NCBI RefSeq assembly: GCF_007679965.1
Contig: NZ_VEHL01000003.1
Coordinates: 1 to 64,000, forward strand
DNA length: 64,000 nucleotides
Reading direction: 5' to 3'
Source of the DNA: Bordetella genomosp. 13
Lineage (GTDB): Bacteria; Pseudomonadota; Gammaproteobacteria; Burkholderiales; Burkholderiaceae_B
The position numbers and the translations under genes were made by a program. The notes below the pieces were generated by a model. It was not told the DNA's origin. It searched no databases and saw nothing but the letters and a program-made list of their open reading frames with translations. Every line of letters begins with the position of its first letter. The stretch's first letter is position 1. Shown in pieces: positions 44,179 through 53,500 of the stretch.

Positions 44179-45549
44179 GTGGGTGGGAGTGACCTGGTCG
44201 GACAGAGCGGCATATCGATATTGATCGTGCTGATCGTCTGTGTCGTGTTCCTCTGCAGGGAACTCGTGATGCGCCGCCGGTTCGCGCGCGACACCCTCAC
44301 GGGCGCGCTGACGGTGGATGCGCTGCGCCGGCGCATCCAGCCCACGCTGCAGCGCGCCGGCGGGCCGCCGGGCGCCATGTTCCTCATCCAGGTGGTCCAC
44401 CATGCCGAGCTCAGCGCCATGCTGGACATCGCGGACAACCAGTCGCTGCAGGCCATGGTGGCCGACCGCCTGCGGCACGTCGCGCCCGATTGCCTGGTGG
44501 CGCGCTATGCGTCGTATTCCTTCCTGGTCTGGGCGGCCGACACCGACCGCTGGGCCGCGCGCGAACTGGCGCCGCACATCATCGAGCAGTTGTCCTGGCC
44601 GTACGAGATGCACGGCCAGCCGCTGCTGGTCGAGTTCCGCCTGTCCGTGGCCCTGTACCCCGACCATGGCAACAGCATCGAGGAACTGGAACGCAGTCTG
44701 CTGCTGGGCATGCTGCACGTGGAAGAGGACAGCGAGTCCGCCTGGACCATGTTCGAACCTGCCATGCTCGAGCGCCAGCGCCATTTCCGCGGCCTGGAGC
44801 ACGACCTGCGCGTGGCGCTGGCCTCGTCCTCCATGGACCAGTTCGAGGTGTATTTCCAGCCGCTGTGGGACAGCCCGACGGCCACCATCAAGGGCTGCGA
44901 GGCACTGCTGCGCTGGCACCATCCCACGCAGGGCGCCATTTCGCCGGCGCTGGCCATCGAGCTGGCCGAGCGCACCGGGCTGATCGTGCCGCTGGGCGCG
45001 TGGGTGCTGGAAACCGCGTGTTCGCACGCGGCGAACTGGCCGGCCTCGTGGCAGTTGCACGTCAATCTGTCGGTGCGGCAGATGTATTCGGCGGCGCTGC
45101 CGGTGCAGGTCAACCATGCGCTGACCACCAGCCGCCTGCCGGCCAACCGGCTGGTGCTGGAAATCACCGAATCCCTGTTCATCTCGCAGTACGAACGGCA
45201 CGTGGCCACCATGAACAGCCTGCGCGCGCGCGGCATCGGCGTGGCGCTGGACGACTTCGGCGTGGGCTATTCCAGCCTGACGCACCTGCGCAAGCTGCCG
45301 CTGGATTGGGTCAAGCTCGACCGCGGCTTCATCGCCGACATCGAGACCGACGCCGTCAGCCGCGACGTGGTGCTGTCGGTGCTGGTGATGTGCCGTGCGC
45401 TGGGCCTCACGGTGGTGGCCGAGGGCGTGGAAACTGCCGGCCAGCGCAAGATCCTGGACGCGCTGGGCTGTCATCTGATGCAGGGTTTCCTGCTGGGCCG
45501 GCCCGCGCCCGCGCAGGACATCCGGGATGTCGCGGCGGCAATGTCATAA
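44179..45549 (+). CDS. c-di-GMP phosphodiesterase (degenerate GGDEF plus EAL)
   Basis: A 456-residue protein with an N-terminal membrane helix ([15 protein letters not shown]), a GGDEF-like domain and a C-terminal EAL domain. The GGDEF site is YASYSF, so diguanylate cyclase activity is unlikely. The EAL domain keeps the catalytic set: [35 protein letters not shown] and AEGVE, so it should hydrolyse c-di-GMP. There is no periplasmic sensor. GTG 44179 is the first in-frame start and follows AGGGG. It sits two genes upstream of the LapD-like receptor locus, in a neighbourhood where lowering c-di-GMP would favour adhesin release; that link is inferred. Confidence 0.9.
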   Translation: MGGSDLVGQSGISILIVLIVCVVFLCRELVMRRRFARDTLTGALTVDALRRRIQPTLQRAGGPPGAMFLIQVVHHAELSAMLDIADNQSLQAMVADRLRHVAPDCLVARYASYSFLVWAADTDRWAARELAPHIIEQLSWPYEMHGQPLLVEFRLSVALYPDHGNSIEELERSLLLGMLHVEEDSESAWTMFEPAMLERQRHFRGLEHDLRVALASSSMDQFEVYFQPLWDSPTATIKGCEALLRWHHPTQGAISPALAIELAERTGLIVPLGAWVLETACSHAANWPASWQLHVNLSVRQMYSAALPVQVNHALTTSRLPANRLVLEITESLFISQYERHVATMNSLRARGIGVALDDFGVGYSSLTHLRKLPLDWVKLDRGFIADIETDAVSRDVVLSVLVMCRALGLTVVAEGVETAGQRKILDALGCHLMQGFLLGRPAPAQDIRDVAAAMS

Positions 45550-45589
45550 TCGAGTCTTCCGTTTCCGCTCGATTCCTTCCGCTACCGTC

Positions 45590-46648
45590 ATGTCCGGCAA
45601 TACCTTAGGCAACCTGTTCCGCGTCACCAATTTCGGCGAATCGCACGGCCCGGCCATCGGCTGCGTGGTCGACGGCTGCCCGCCCGGACTGCCGCTGGAA
45701 GTGGCCGACATCCAGGCCGAACTCGATCGCCGCCGGCCCGGTACCTCGCGCCACGTCACCCAGCGCCAGGAGGCCGACCAGGTCGAGATCCTGTCGGGCG
45801 TGTACGAGGGCGTCACCACGGGCACGCCCATCGGCCTGCTGATCCGCAACACGGACGCGCGCAGCAAGGACTACTCGAACATCGCGGACACCTTCCGTCC
45901 GGGCCACGCCGACTACACCTACTGGAACAAGTTCGGCGTGCGCGATCCGCGCGGCGGCGGCCGTTCGTCTGCGCGCCTGACCGCGCCCACCGTGGCTGCC
46001 GGCGCCATTGCCAAGAAATGGCTGGCCGCGCAGTTCGGCGTGACGGTGCGCGGCTACATGAGCCAGCTCGGGCCCATCGAGATCCCGTTCCAGTCGTGGG
46101 ACGAAGTGCCCAACAACCCGTTCTACGCGCCCAATGCCGGCGTGGTGGCGCAGCTCGAGGCCTACATGGACGAACTGCGCCGCGATGGCGACTCCATCGG
46201 CGCGCGCATCGAGGTCGTGGCCGAGAACCTGCCGGCGGGCTGGGGCGCGCCCATCTACGACAGGCTGGACGCCGACATCGCCCATGCCATGATGGGCCTG
46301 AACGCGGTCAAGGGTGTGTCCATCGGCGCGGGTTTCCACAGCATCGCGCAGCGCGGCTCCGAGCACGGCGACGAGATCACGCCCGAGGGCTTCCTCTCCA
46401 ACCACGCGGGCGGCTTGCTGGGCGGCATCTCCACGGGGCAGCCCGTCACGGTGTCGCTGGCCATCAAGCCCACGTCCAGCATCCGCGTCGAGCGCCGCTC
46501 GGTCGACCGCGCGGGCGAGCCCACGGTGGTGCAGACGCTGGGCCGCCACGATCCCTGCGTCGGCATCCGCGCCACCCCGATCGCCGAGGCGCTGCTGGCG
46601 CTGGTGCTGATCGACCACGCGCTGCTGCATCGCGGCCAGTGCGGCTGA
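45590..46648 (+). CDS. aroC: Chorismate synthase
   Basis: Last shikimate-pathway enzyme, converting EPSP to chorismate with reduced FMN. The 352 residues have [20 protein letters not shown] at the start, the signature [38 protein letters not shown] near residue 112, and [13 protein letters not shown] near 250. The open frame extends upstream into the EAL gene, but MSGNTLG at 45590 is the family start. It is 40 bp from the EAL gene and 44 bp before the next, so shared transcription is possible. Confidence 0.97.
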   Translation: MSGNTLGNLFRVTNFGESHGPAIGCVVDGCPPGLPLEVADIQAELDRRRPGTSRHVTQRQEADQVEILSGVYEGVTTGTPIGLLIRNTDARSKDYSNIADTFRPGHADYTYWNKFGVRDPRGGGRSSARLTAPTVAAGAIAKKWLAAQFGVTVRGYMSQLGPIEIPFQSWDEVPNNPFYAPNAGVVAQLEAYMDELRRDGDSIGARIEVVAENLPAGWGAPIYDRLDADIAHAMMGLNAVKGVSIGAGFHSIAQRGSEHGDEITPEGFLSNHAGGLLGGISTGQPVTVSLAIKPTSSIRVERRSVDRAGEPTVVQTLGRHDPCVGIRATPIAEALLALVLIDHALLHRGQCG

Positions 46649-46692
46649 GCGCGTTCGATAGTCCCGTACCTTCTTCTTTGCCGGAGCCACGC

Positions 46693-47550
46693 ATGTCTTC
46701 CATGATGATCTCCTCGACCCCCTGGCTGCGCCGCGCCGCGCTGGCCGCCACCGGCGCCACGTTGGCCATCCTGACGGGCTGCGCCAGCGTCAACACCACG
46801 CAGTCGGGCACGGTGGGCGTGGACCGTGCCCAGTACATGTCTCGCCTGGTGTCCGAGCAGCAGCTCGACCAGGAAGCGTCGCAGCAGTACGGCCAGATCG
46901 TGCAGGAAGCGCGCACCAAGAACCTGCTGGACCGCGATGCCGCGCAGGTCAGCCGCGTTCGCGGCATCTCGCAGCGCCTGATCGCTCAGGTGGGCGCCTT
47001 CCGTCCGGATGCGGCCAAGTGGGCCTGGGAGGTGCACGTGCTGTCGACCGACGACGTGAATGCCTGGTGCATGCCCGGCGGCAAGATCGCGGTGTACACG
47101 GGCCTGCTGGACAAGATCAAGCCCACCGACGCCGAACTGGCCGCCGTGCTGGGCCACGAGATCGCCCATGCCTTGCGCGAGCATGCGCGCGAGCGCGTGT
47201 CGCAGCAGATGGCCACCAATCTCGGCCTTCAGGTGCTGTCGATCGCGACGGGCTCGTCGGCCGCGTCCGACGTGGGCGGCAAGCTGACCGAGGTGATGTT
47301 CACGCTGCCGAACAGCCGCACGCACGAGACCGAGGCCGACCGCATGGGCGTCGAGCTGGCCGCCCGCGCCGGCTACGATCCGCGCGCGGCGGTCACGCTG
47401 TGGCAGAAGATGGGCGCGGCGTCGGGCGGAAGTTCGCCGCCGGAGTTCCTGTCGACCCACCCCTCGGCCTCGACCCGCATCAGCGAGCTGCAGGCGACCT
47501 CCCAGCAGGTCATGCCGCTGTACGAGCAGTCTAGCAAGGCCGCGAAGTAG
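46693..47550 (+). CDS. M48-family metalloprotease lipoprotein
   Basis: A 285-residue zinc peptidase of family M48 (LoiP/YcaL/BepA relatives), probably acting in outer-membrane protein quality control. A signal peptide with lipobox LTGC (about residues 25-30) anchors it, likely to the outer membrane. The zinc motif HEIAHALREHARE near residue 156 and the third ligand in HETEADRMG near 214 are present, plus LSTHPSASTRISEL near 257. There is no C-terminal TPR domain. Alternative starts exist at residues 4 and 5. It is convergent with the lapD-like gene. Confidence 0.93.
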   Translation: MSSMMISSTPWLRRAALAATGATLAILTGCASVNTTQSGTVGVDRAQYMSRLVSEQQLDQEASQQYGQIVQEARTKNLLDRDAAQVSRVRGISQRLIAQVGAFRPDAAKWAWEVHVLSTDDVNAWCMPGGKIAVYTGLLDKIKPTDAELAAVLGHEIAHALREHARERVSQQMATNLGLQVLSIATGSSAASDVGGKLTEVMFTLPNSRTHETEADRMGVELAARAGYDPRAAVTLWQKMGAASGGSSPPEFLSTHPSASTRISELQATSQQVMPLYEQSSKAAK

Positions 47551-47617
47551 CGTACGGCGCGGACGCGCGGGCGGGTGCCCCCCCAGCCGTCCCTTCGCCG
47601 CACGGCCAGCCGCCCCG

Positions 47618-49660
47618 TCAGTCATCGCCCTCGCCGCGTGGCTGCGGGGTGACGCCCGGGCCGCGCATCACGTGGATCTCCAGGCCTGACAGGATGCGGC
47701 GCGTCCTGGCGTCGGGCACGTCTTCCGCATACACGTCGATGCCCAGGCCGCGCGCGGTTTCCACCACCCAGGCGGTCAGCTGCTGGCTGCCCGGGCTTTC
47801 GGACATGCCGCCCACGAAACCGCCGCCCAGCTTCACGTAGGCCAGCGGCACGGTGTGCAGCTGCGACACGGCGGTGAACTGCTGGGCCAGGCGGCGCAGG
47901 CCCAGGCGTGCGCCGCTCTGCGTGGCCACGCGGCCCAGGGCCGCGACTTCCTGCGGATATTCGGCCAGGCCGTGCGCGTCCACTTCCAGGAACAGGCGCT
48001 GCGCCTGGCCCGGCCGCGGCTGCAGCAGCTCGCCCAGGCGCGGCAGGAAGCGGCCGTCGTGCAGCGAGGGCAGGGCGATGCGCACCGCCAGTTCGCCCGG
48101 ATGGCCGGCCAGCCATTCCAGCCCCAGCTTGACGGCCTGCAGGTCGCATTCGGCCACCAGGCCCAGGCGCACCGCGGCGGGGATGAACAGCGTGGCGTGC
48201 AGGGGCGGGCGGCCGTGCGCGTCGTTCAGCATCAGGGTGGCCTCGGTGCGCACGGGCTCGCCCTGCGAGGTCAGCAGCGGTTCGGTCTCCAGGCTGTAGC
48301 GGCCTTCGGCCAGCGCGGCCGAAATCGTGGCGTGCCAGGCCAGCTTGCCGGCCTCGGAGGGGCCCTGCCTGTCGCTGTCGTCCACGATCACGACGTGGTC
48401 CTCGCCCGCGCTTTCCGCGCGCATCAGACCGAAGTCCAGGCGGCCCAGCACCGCGCTGGCCTGCGCGGGGGCGGCGTAGTCGGCCAGCGACATTGCCCAG
48501 CGGCACAGATGGCCTTCGCCCACCGGGATGCGCGAGGCGCGCAGGTCCACCCGCAGCGCATCGGCGATCACCAGGGCCTGCGGCGCGGCCACGCCGGGCA
48601 GCAGCACGGCGAAATCCGAGCCGTTCAGGCGGCCCATCATGGCCGAGGTGGCCTGGATGCGCTGCAGGGTGGCTTGCAGCCGTTCGGCGGCGCCGCGCAA
48701 CCACTGGTCGACGAAGTCGCGCGGCAGGTGGCGGTTCAGGTCGGCCAGGTCGCGCTGGCGGAAGATCAGCACGTGCCCGGCACCGGGCGCCGCGGCATCG
48801 GCCGCCGCGGCATCGGCCGCCGCGGCATCGGCCGCCGCACCGGCCGTCGCCGCACCCGCTGCGGCGCCCCTGGCCGGCGCAGCCTCCAGAACCCGCCGCA
48901 TCTCGTTCAGGAAGTACTTGCGGTTGGCCAGCCCCGTCACCGGGTCCAGGTTCATCTGCAGTTCCAGCGATTCGATCTTGGCATTCTGTTCCTCGGTGGT
49001 GGCCAGGATGCGTTCGCGCGTCTGGTTCAGCGCCTCGGCCACGCCCGCCAGCTCGGGCACGCGGGCGAGCACCGGCCTGGACGAGCCCTCGCGGCCGATC
49101 TCGAGCACCTGCTCGCTGATCTCGCGCAGCAGCCGGTTCTTGATCCAGCGCACCAGCGCGATGGCAAACAGCGCCCACAGCCCTCCCGCCACCAGCACCA
49201 GGCCGGCCATGCGCACGCTGCCATGCCACAGCGAGCGCCAGGCGTCGGCGTCGCTGGCCTGCAGGGTGACCGTGCCCAACTGCTTCCAGCCGTCGCTGAC
49301 GGCGTGGGTGGCGGGTGCGGTGCGCAGCTTCGCCAGCGCCTTGAACCACCCCGGCACGCCATCGTCCACCGGCTTGGCCTGCCGCTCGATCAGCACCGCG
49401 CCGTCCGTGTCCTCCAGCCGCACCAGCGCGTAGTGGCCGCCGTCGAACAGCGCGGACACCAGCAATTCCTGCACCACCGGATCGTTGTTGGCCGGTTGCG
49501 ACAGCGACAGCGCCAGCGAGATGGCGCCGTCGTTGCTCTGCACCTGCAACTGGTCGGACAGGTACTGCCGCGCGGCGTTCACGTTCAGCGCCAGGGCGCC
49601 GAGCAGGATGACGACGATGGCCAGCGTGACGCTGAGCAGCAGTTGGCGGAGTATGGACAT
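47618..49660 (-). CDS. lapD: LapD-like c-di-GMP receptor, degenerate GGDEF and EAL
   Basis: Inner-membrane receptor of 680 residues that, in the known family, binds c-di-GMP and sequesters the periplasmic protease LapG. Layout: membrane helix 7-27, LapD_MoxY periplasmic domain about 28-150 (with PGWFKALAKL and GWKQLGTV), helix 151-171, HAMP, GGDEF-like, EAL-like. The GGDEF site is NGSDF and the EAL signature is replaced (TEPLL, RTEATLML), with DDFG and AEGVE also lost, so it is a binder, not an enzyme. An Ala/Asp-rich insertion in the GGDEF domain is coded by 15-bp repeats at 48795-48839. AGGAG precedes the ATG. LapG is 19 bp upstream, same strand. Confidence 0.9.
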   Translation of the reverse strand: MSILRQLLLSVTLAIVVILLGALALNVNAARQYLSDQLQVQSNDGAISLALSLSQPANNDPVVQELLVSALFDGGHYALVRLEDTDGAVLIERQAKPVDDGVPGWFKALAKLRTAPATHAVSDGWKQLGTVTLQASDADAWRSLWHGSVRMAGLVLVAGGLWALFAIALVRWIKNRLLREISEQVLEIGREGSSRPVLARVPELAGVAEALNQTRERILATTEEQNAKIESLELQMNLDPVTGLANRKYFLNEMRRVLEAAPARGAAAGAATAGAAADAAAADAAAADAAAPGAGHVLIFRQRDLADLNRHLPRDFVDQWLRGAAERLQATLQRIQATSAMMGRLNGSDFAVLLPGVAAPQALVIADALRVDLRASRIPVGEGHLCRWAMSLADYAAPAQASAVLGRLDFGLMRAESAGEDHVVIVDDSDRQGPSEAGKLAWHATISAALAEGRYSLETEPLLTSQGEPVRTEATLMLNDAHGRPPLHATLFIPAAVRLGLVAECDLQAVKLGLEWLAGHPGELAVRIALPSLHDGRFLPRLGELLQPRPGQAQRLFLEVDAHGLAEYPQEVAALGRVATQSGARLGLRRLAQQFTAVSQLHTVPLAYVKLGGGFVGGMSESPGSQQLTAWVVETARGLGIDVYAEDVPDARTRRILSGLEIHVMRGPGVTPQPRGEGDD
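48795..48839 (-). repeat. 15-bp tandem repeat inside the lapD-like gene
   Basis: Three copies of GCATCGGCCGCCGCG in tandem (last base of the third differs). They encode an AADAA-type five-residue repeat in the GGDEF-like domain, just after the NRKYFLNEMRRVLEAAP segment. The unit is a multiple of three, so copy-number change would keep the frame. Confidence 0.85.
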
Positions 49661-49679
49661 ATGAAGTGTTCTCCTCGCT

Positions 49680-50363
49680 TCAGGGGCGTACGCCTTCGCG
49701 TTCCATGCGTTGAAGAAGATCGCGCCAACGGTCGAGCCGTTCGACGGGCGCTGCGTTTTTACCGTCGACATAGACTCCTTCGGCATTGAAGCTGAATACC
49801 GGCGCCAGGTCGCGGCGCTGCGTGGCGGGCAGGATGGCAGTGACCAGGCTGTCGAGAACCAGCGGCACGGCATTCGGGGTTTCGTAGTAGCCCAGCACCA
49901 TGTGCGCGACCTGGGTGCCGCTGCCGGGACCGCCGATGCGCGCGCGCACATAGATGAAACGCAGCTTGATCGATGGTACGCCCATCGCCACCAGCGTGAC
50001 GTACTTGCCGATGACGAAGTCTTCGCAGTCGCCCACGCCGCGGCCCAGGGATTCCAGCGGCGTGGCCCAGTAATCGGCCTGTCCCCAGATGGCGGGGTCT
50101 TCGCCCGACTGCACGTGCCCGTTCCAGAAATCGTTGGCCAGCTGCAATGCCTGGCCGGGCTGGACGGGCGCGGGGGCGCGCAGCAACCGCAGCCAGTCGG
50201 CCACGGCCTGCGCGCCGCGCGCGCCATAGCGGCTGGCCGACAGGCTTTGCAGCTTCTGGGCGTCCACATCCAGGGCGTAACCGACGCCGCAATGCAGGGC
50301 CAGGCACAGCAAAGTCCATCGGCTCAGCTTCGGCAGGCTGCTGGGACGGCGGGGCGATCGCAT
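49680..50363 (-). CDS. lapG: LapG-like periplasmic cysteine protease
   Basis: Bacterial transglutaminase-like cysteine protease of 227 residues that in the LapG family cuts the N-terminus of a giant adhesin to release it from the cell. A signal peptide covers residues 1-30. The catalytic triad is visible as Cys113 (GVGDCEDF), His154 (VAHMVL) and Asp171 (LVLDSL); Asp112 and Glu114 next to the Cys match the calcium-binding residues of the family. The open frame extends 65 codons upstream without features, so ATG 50363 is used. It lies between the adhesin and lapD genes on one strand, a standard Lap arrangement. Confidence 0.92.
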   Translation of the reverse strand: MRSPRRPSSLPKLSRWTLLCLALHCGVGYALDVDAQKLQSLSASRYGARGAQAVADWLRLLRAPAPVQPGQALQLANDFWNGHVQSGEDPAIWGQADYWATPLESLGRGVGDCEDFVIGKYVTLVAMGVPSIKLRFIYVRARIGGPGSGTQVAHMVLGYYETPNAVPLVLDSLVTAILPATQRRDLAPVFSFNAEGVYVDGKNAAPVERLDRWRDLLQRMEREGVRP

Positions 50364-50517
50364 GGCGGGGATTATCCAACCTTTCGGCCACGGCTGAGCG
50401 ACATCAAACGAAAAGCCGGCCGGCGGACCCGTGAGCCCGCCTGCCGCCGTCCGGGACCGCGGCAAGGCAATGCAGCCCGGCGGCCGAGTGCGCCGCCACC
50501 GGACGCCAGGCGCGGGA
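50364..50517 (-). terminator. Spacer and probable terminator after the giant adhesin gene
   Basis: The adhesin stop codon is followed on the minus strand by GC-rich DNA. A GGCGG / CCGCC stem at 50422-50441 then leads into TTTTCG (50411-50414 on the plus strand as AAAA). This is a plausible but imperfect terminator. The lapG promoter or ribosome-binding site also falls here; no clear hexamers were found. Confidence 0.45.
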
Positions 50518-53500
50518 TCAGTGGTTGACGTCCAGCTTCCCCTTCTGCAGCAGGTCATTGATGATGGCCTGGTTGTCCAGGGTGCCGTTCTGCGTCAGGT
50601 CGACGTTCTCCAGCACGATCTTCTGGTCGGCGCCCTGGCTGCCGATCTGGCCCTGGGTGTTGATGTTGATCACGGTATTGTTGCCGTCCTTCTGGAAGTT
50701 CAGGTACTGCGTCAGGCTGGCGTCCTTCTCGCCGATCAGCAGATCCTTCAGGTCGAGCACGTCGCCGCCGTCGGCCGGCCTGGCGGTCGAGAAGTCCTTG
50801 ATGGTGTCGACCGTGGGGGCGGCGGTGGTGCCCTGGTCGTTCAGTTCCCAGCGGAAGGTGTCGCTGCCCGCGCCGCCCATCAGGGTGTCGTTGCCCTTGC
50901 CGCCAACCAGGGTGTCGTTGCCCGTGCCGCCGTCCAGGGTGTCGCTGCCCGACCCGCCGTACAGCTTGTCGTCGTCGGCCCCGCCATACAGCGTGTCGTC
51001 GCCGGTGCCGCCGTACAGCGTGTCCTTGCCCTCGTCGCCGTAGATCGTGTCGTTGCCGCCGCCGCCATAGATGATGTCGTCGCCGGTCCCGCCGCGGATG
51101 GTGTCGTCGCCGCCGCGCGGGTCGTCGGTGGCGTCGAACATCCCCGGATTGGCCTTGATGAAATCGTAGACCTCGTTGGTGGTCGGGGCGTGGCCGTTGG
51201 TGTAGGTCAGGTAGTCCGTCAGCGCCTTCATGCCGTCGCCATCGTGCGTGCCCGCCGCCACATTGCCCCACGACAGCTTGTCGGTATTGATGGTGTCGCC
51301 GAAGATGATGTCGGCGCCGGCGCCGCCGTCGATGATGTCGCTGCCGACGCTGGCGGGCGTCAGCGTGGTGCCGCCGCGCGTCAGCGCCGCGCCCAGGTCG
51401 CTGGCCTTGGTCACCGAGCCCACGTCGCCCGCGGGCGCCGCCACCACCGAGCTGGCCGCGTAGCTGGTCAGCGCGATGTCGTCGATGTTGATCGTGGCGG
51501 AGCGGGCGTTGTTGGTGTTGTCGATCACCTCGTACATGATGCGGTACGTGCCCGCCACCGCGATCTTCGATTCGATCGAGGTCGTCGCGTTGTAGCCCGA
51601 TGCATTGCTGCCGCTGTCCACGGTCACCCATTTGCCGGTGGCCGTGTCGTAGCGCTGCAGCGTCCAGGTGAACTGGTCGCCCGCCACGAAGTTGGTGCTG
51701 GACGCCGTGAAGCTGACCTTGCCGAAGTTGCCCGAGTTGATGGTGAACGACGGGCTGGTCGCGGTGACCGAGCTGCCGCCCACGACGTCCGTGATCACCA
51801 TGTTGCTGGCGGTCAGCGAACGCGACACCGAGGAGCCCAGCAGGCTGGTGCCCGTGGTGGTCCAGTTGGCGACGTTGTTCATGCCGGATGGCAGCAGCAC
51901 GGTGTTGAAGTCCGCCAGCGAGGTGGACGTGCCCGTGCCGAACGTGACGTAGCTGGTCGCGCCCGTGCCGCCCGTGTTGTCGAACAGCTTCAGGTAATCG
52001 GTGTTGACGCTGTCGCCGATGCCGATCGCGTTGACCTTGCTGGTGCCGGCCAGCGGGTTGAATGCGTTGACCGATTCCTGCAGCGTGGTCACGTCCGTGC
52101 TGTTGCCGGTGCCGGCCACCACGCCCTTGGAATTGATGTAATAGGTCGGGTCGCCGTCGGTCAGGAAGTACGTGACGTTCTCGTAGCCGGACGCCGTCGA
52201 CTTGCCCGCCGTGGTCTGGGCGTTGAACCACGTGACGGCGGTGTTGAAGGCCGCCTCGTAGTTCGTGCCGCCCGAGGCCGTCAGGTTGTTGATGGCCGTC
52301 AGCAGGCTGGACAGGTTGTTCTTGTTCAGGCCCTGCAGCGTCAGGGTCTGGCTGGCGTTGGTCGAGAAGCCGATCAGCGAGATGTTGACCGTGCCGTCGT
52401 GGTTGGACAGCTGGGTGGCCAGGTTGGTCAGCGCGTCCTTCAGCAGCTTCATCCGCGAGTTCGCGTACGCCACGCCGGTGGTGCCGTCCAGGCCCCAGGC
52501 CATGCTGCCCGAGGTGTCCACCACCAGGGCGATGTTGTAGTTCTTGCCGGCCTCCACGGTGGAGACCGTGCCGCCCTTGTCGCCGATGATGATGTCGTCG
52601 CCCGACCCGCCGGCGAGCGGCGCGCTGGCCGGGCTGCCGGTGTTGGCGCCCACGATCAGGTTGTCGGTCACCACGGCGAAGTTGTATTCGCCGGAGGTGT
52701 CCTTGCCGCCGTAGGCCGTGCCGCCCGCGTCCTGCACCTTGAAGCCGAACGAGGCGTCCAGTCCCGCGGAAGAGGGCGTGTAGACCAGCTTGCCCGCCGC
52801 GATGTCCGCCGGCGTGATGACCTGGTTGACCGTGACCGCGGCGCCGTTGAACGTCAGCGTGCCGTCGGTGGGCAGGCGCGAGATGATGACGCTCTGCTGC
52901 GCGTTGCCGTCGGTGTCGGTGAACGCGAAGTCGCCCGTCTTGAAGGTGTACTTCGTGCCGGTCTCGACGTTGGCCGAGTTGTCGGCGGACACCGGCGCAT
53001 CGTTGGTGCCGACCACCGAGACCGTGATGGGCTGGACCGTCTTGCCGTCGCCCGCGGTCACGTTGAAGGACTCGGACAGCACCGCTCCCGGCGCCAGGTT
53101 CTGCACCGCCGCCAGGCCGTTGTCCAGCGAGTACGTCCAGTTGCCGCTGGCGTCGATGCTGAACGTGCCGTACTTGCCCGCCACGTTGGCCTGCGCGATG
53201 ACGCCGCTTTCGCCGGCATCCGCGTCCACCACCGTCAGCTTGCCGGCGCTGGTCAGCGTGTAGTCCTCGATGACCTGGCCGGACGTCTGGCCGCTGATCA
53301 CCGGCGCGTCGTCCGTGCCGGTGATGGTGACGGTGACGGTCTTCGTGTCCGTGCCGCCCTGGCCATCGCTGACCTGGACGGTATAGGTCTCCGTCACTAC
53401 CTGACCGCCCTTCAGGGGCTGGGCCGCGGTGTTGTCCAGCGTGTAGGTCCACTTGCCGGTGGCGTCCACCGCGAAGGCGCCATAGGTGCCGCGCGCGGCG

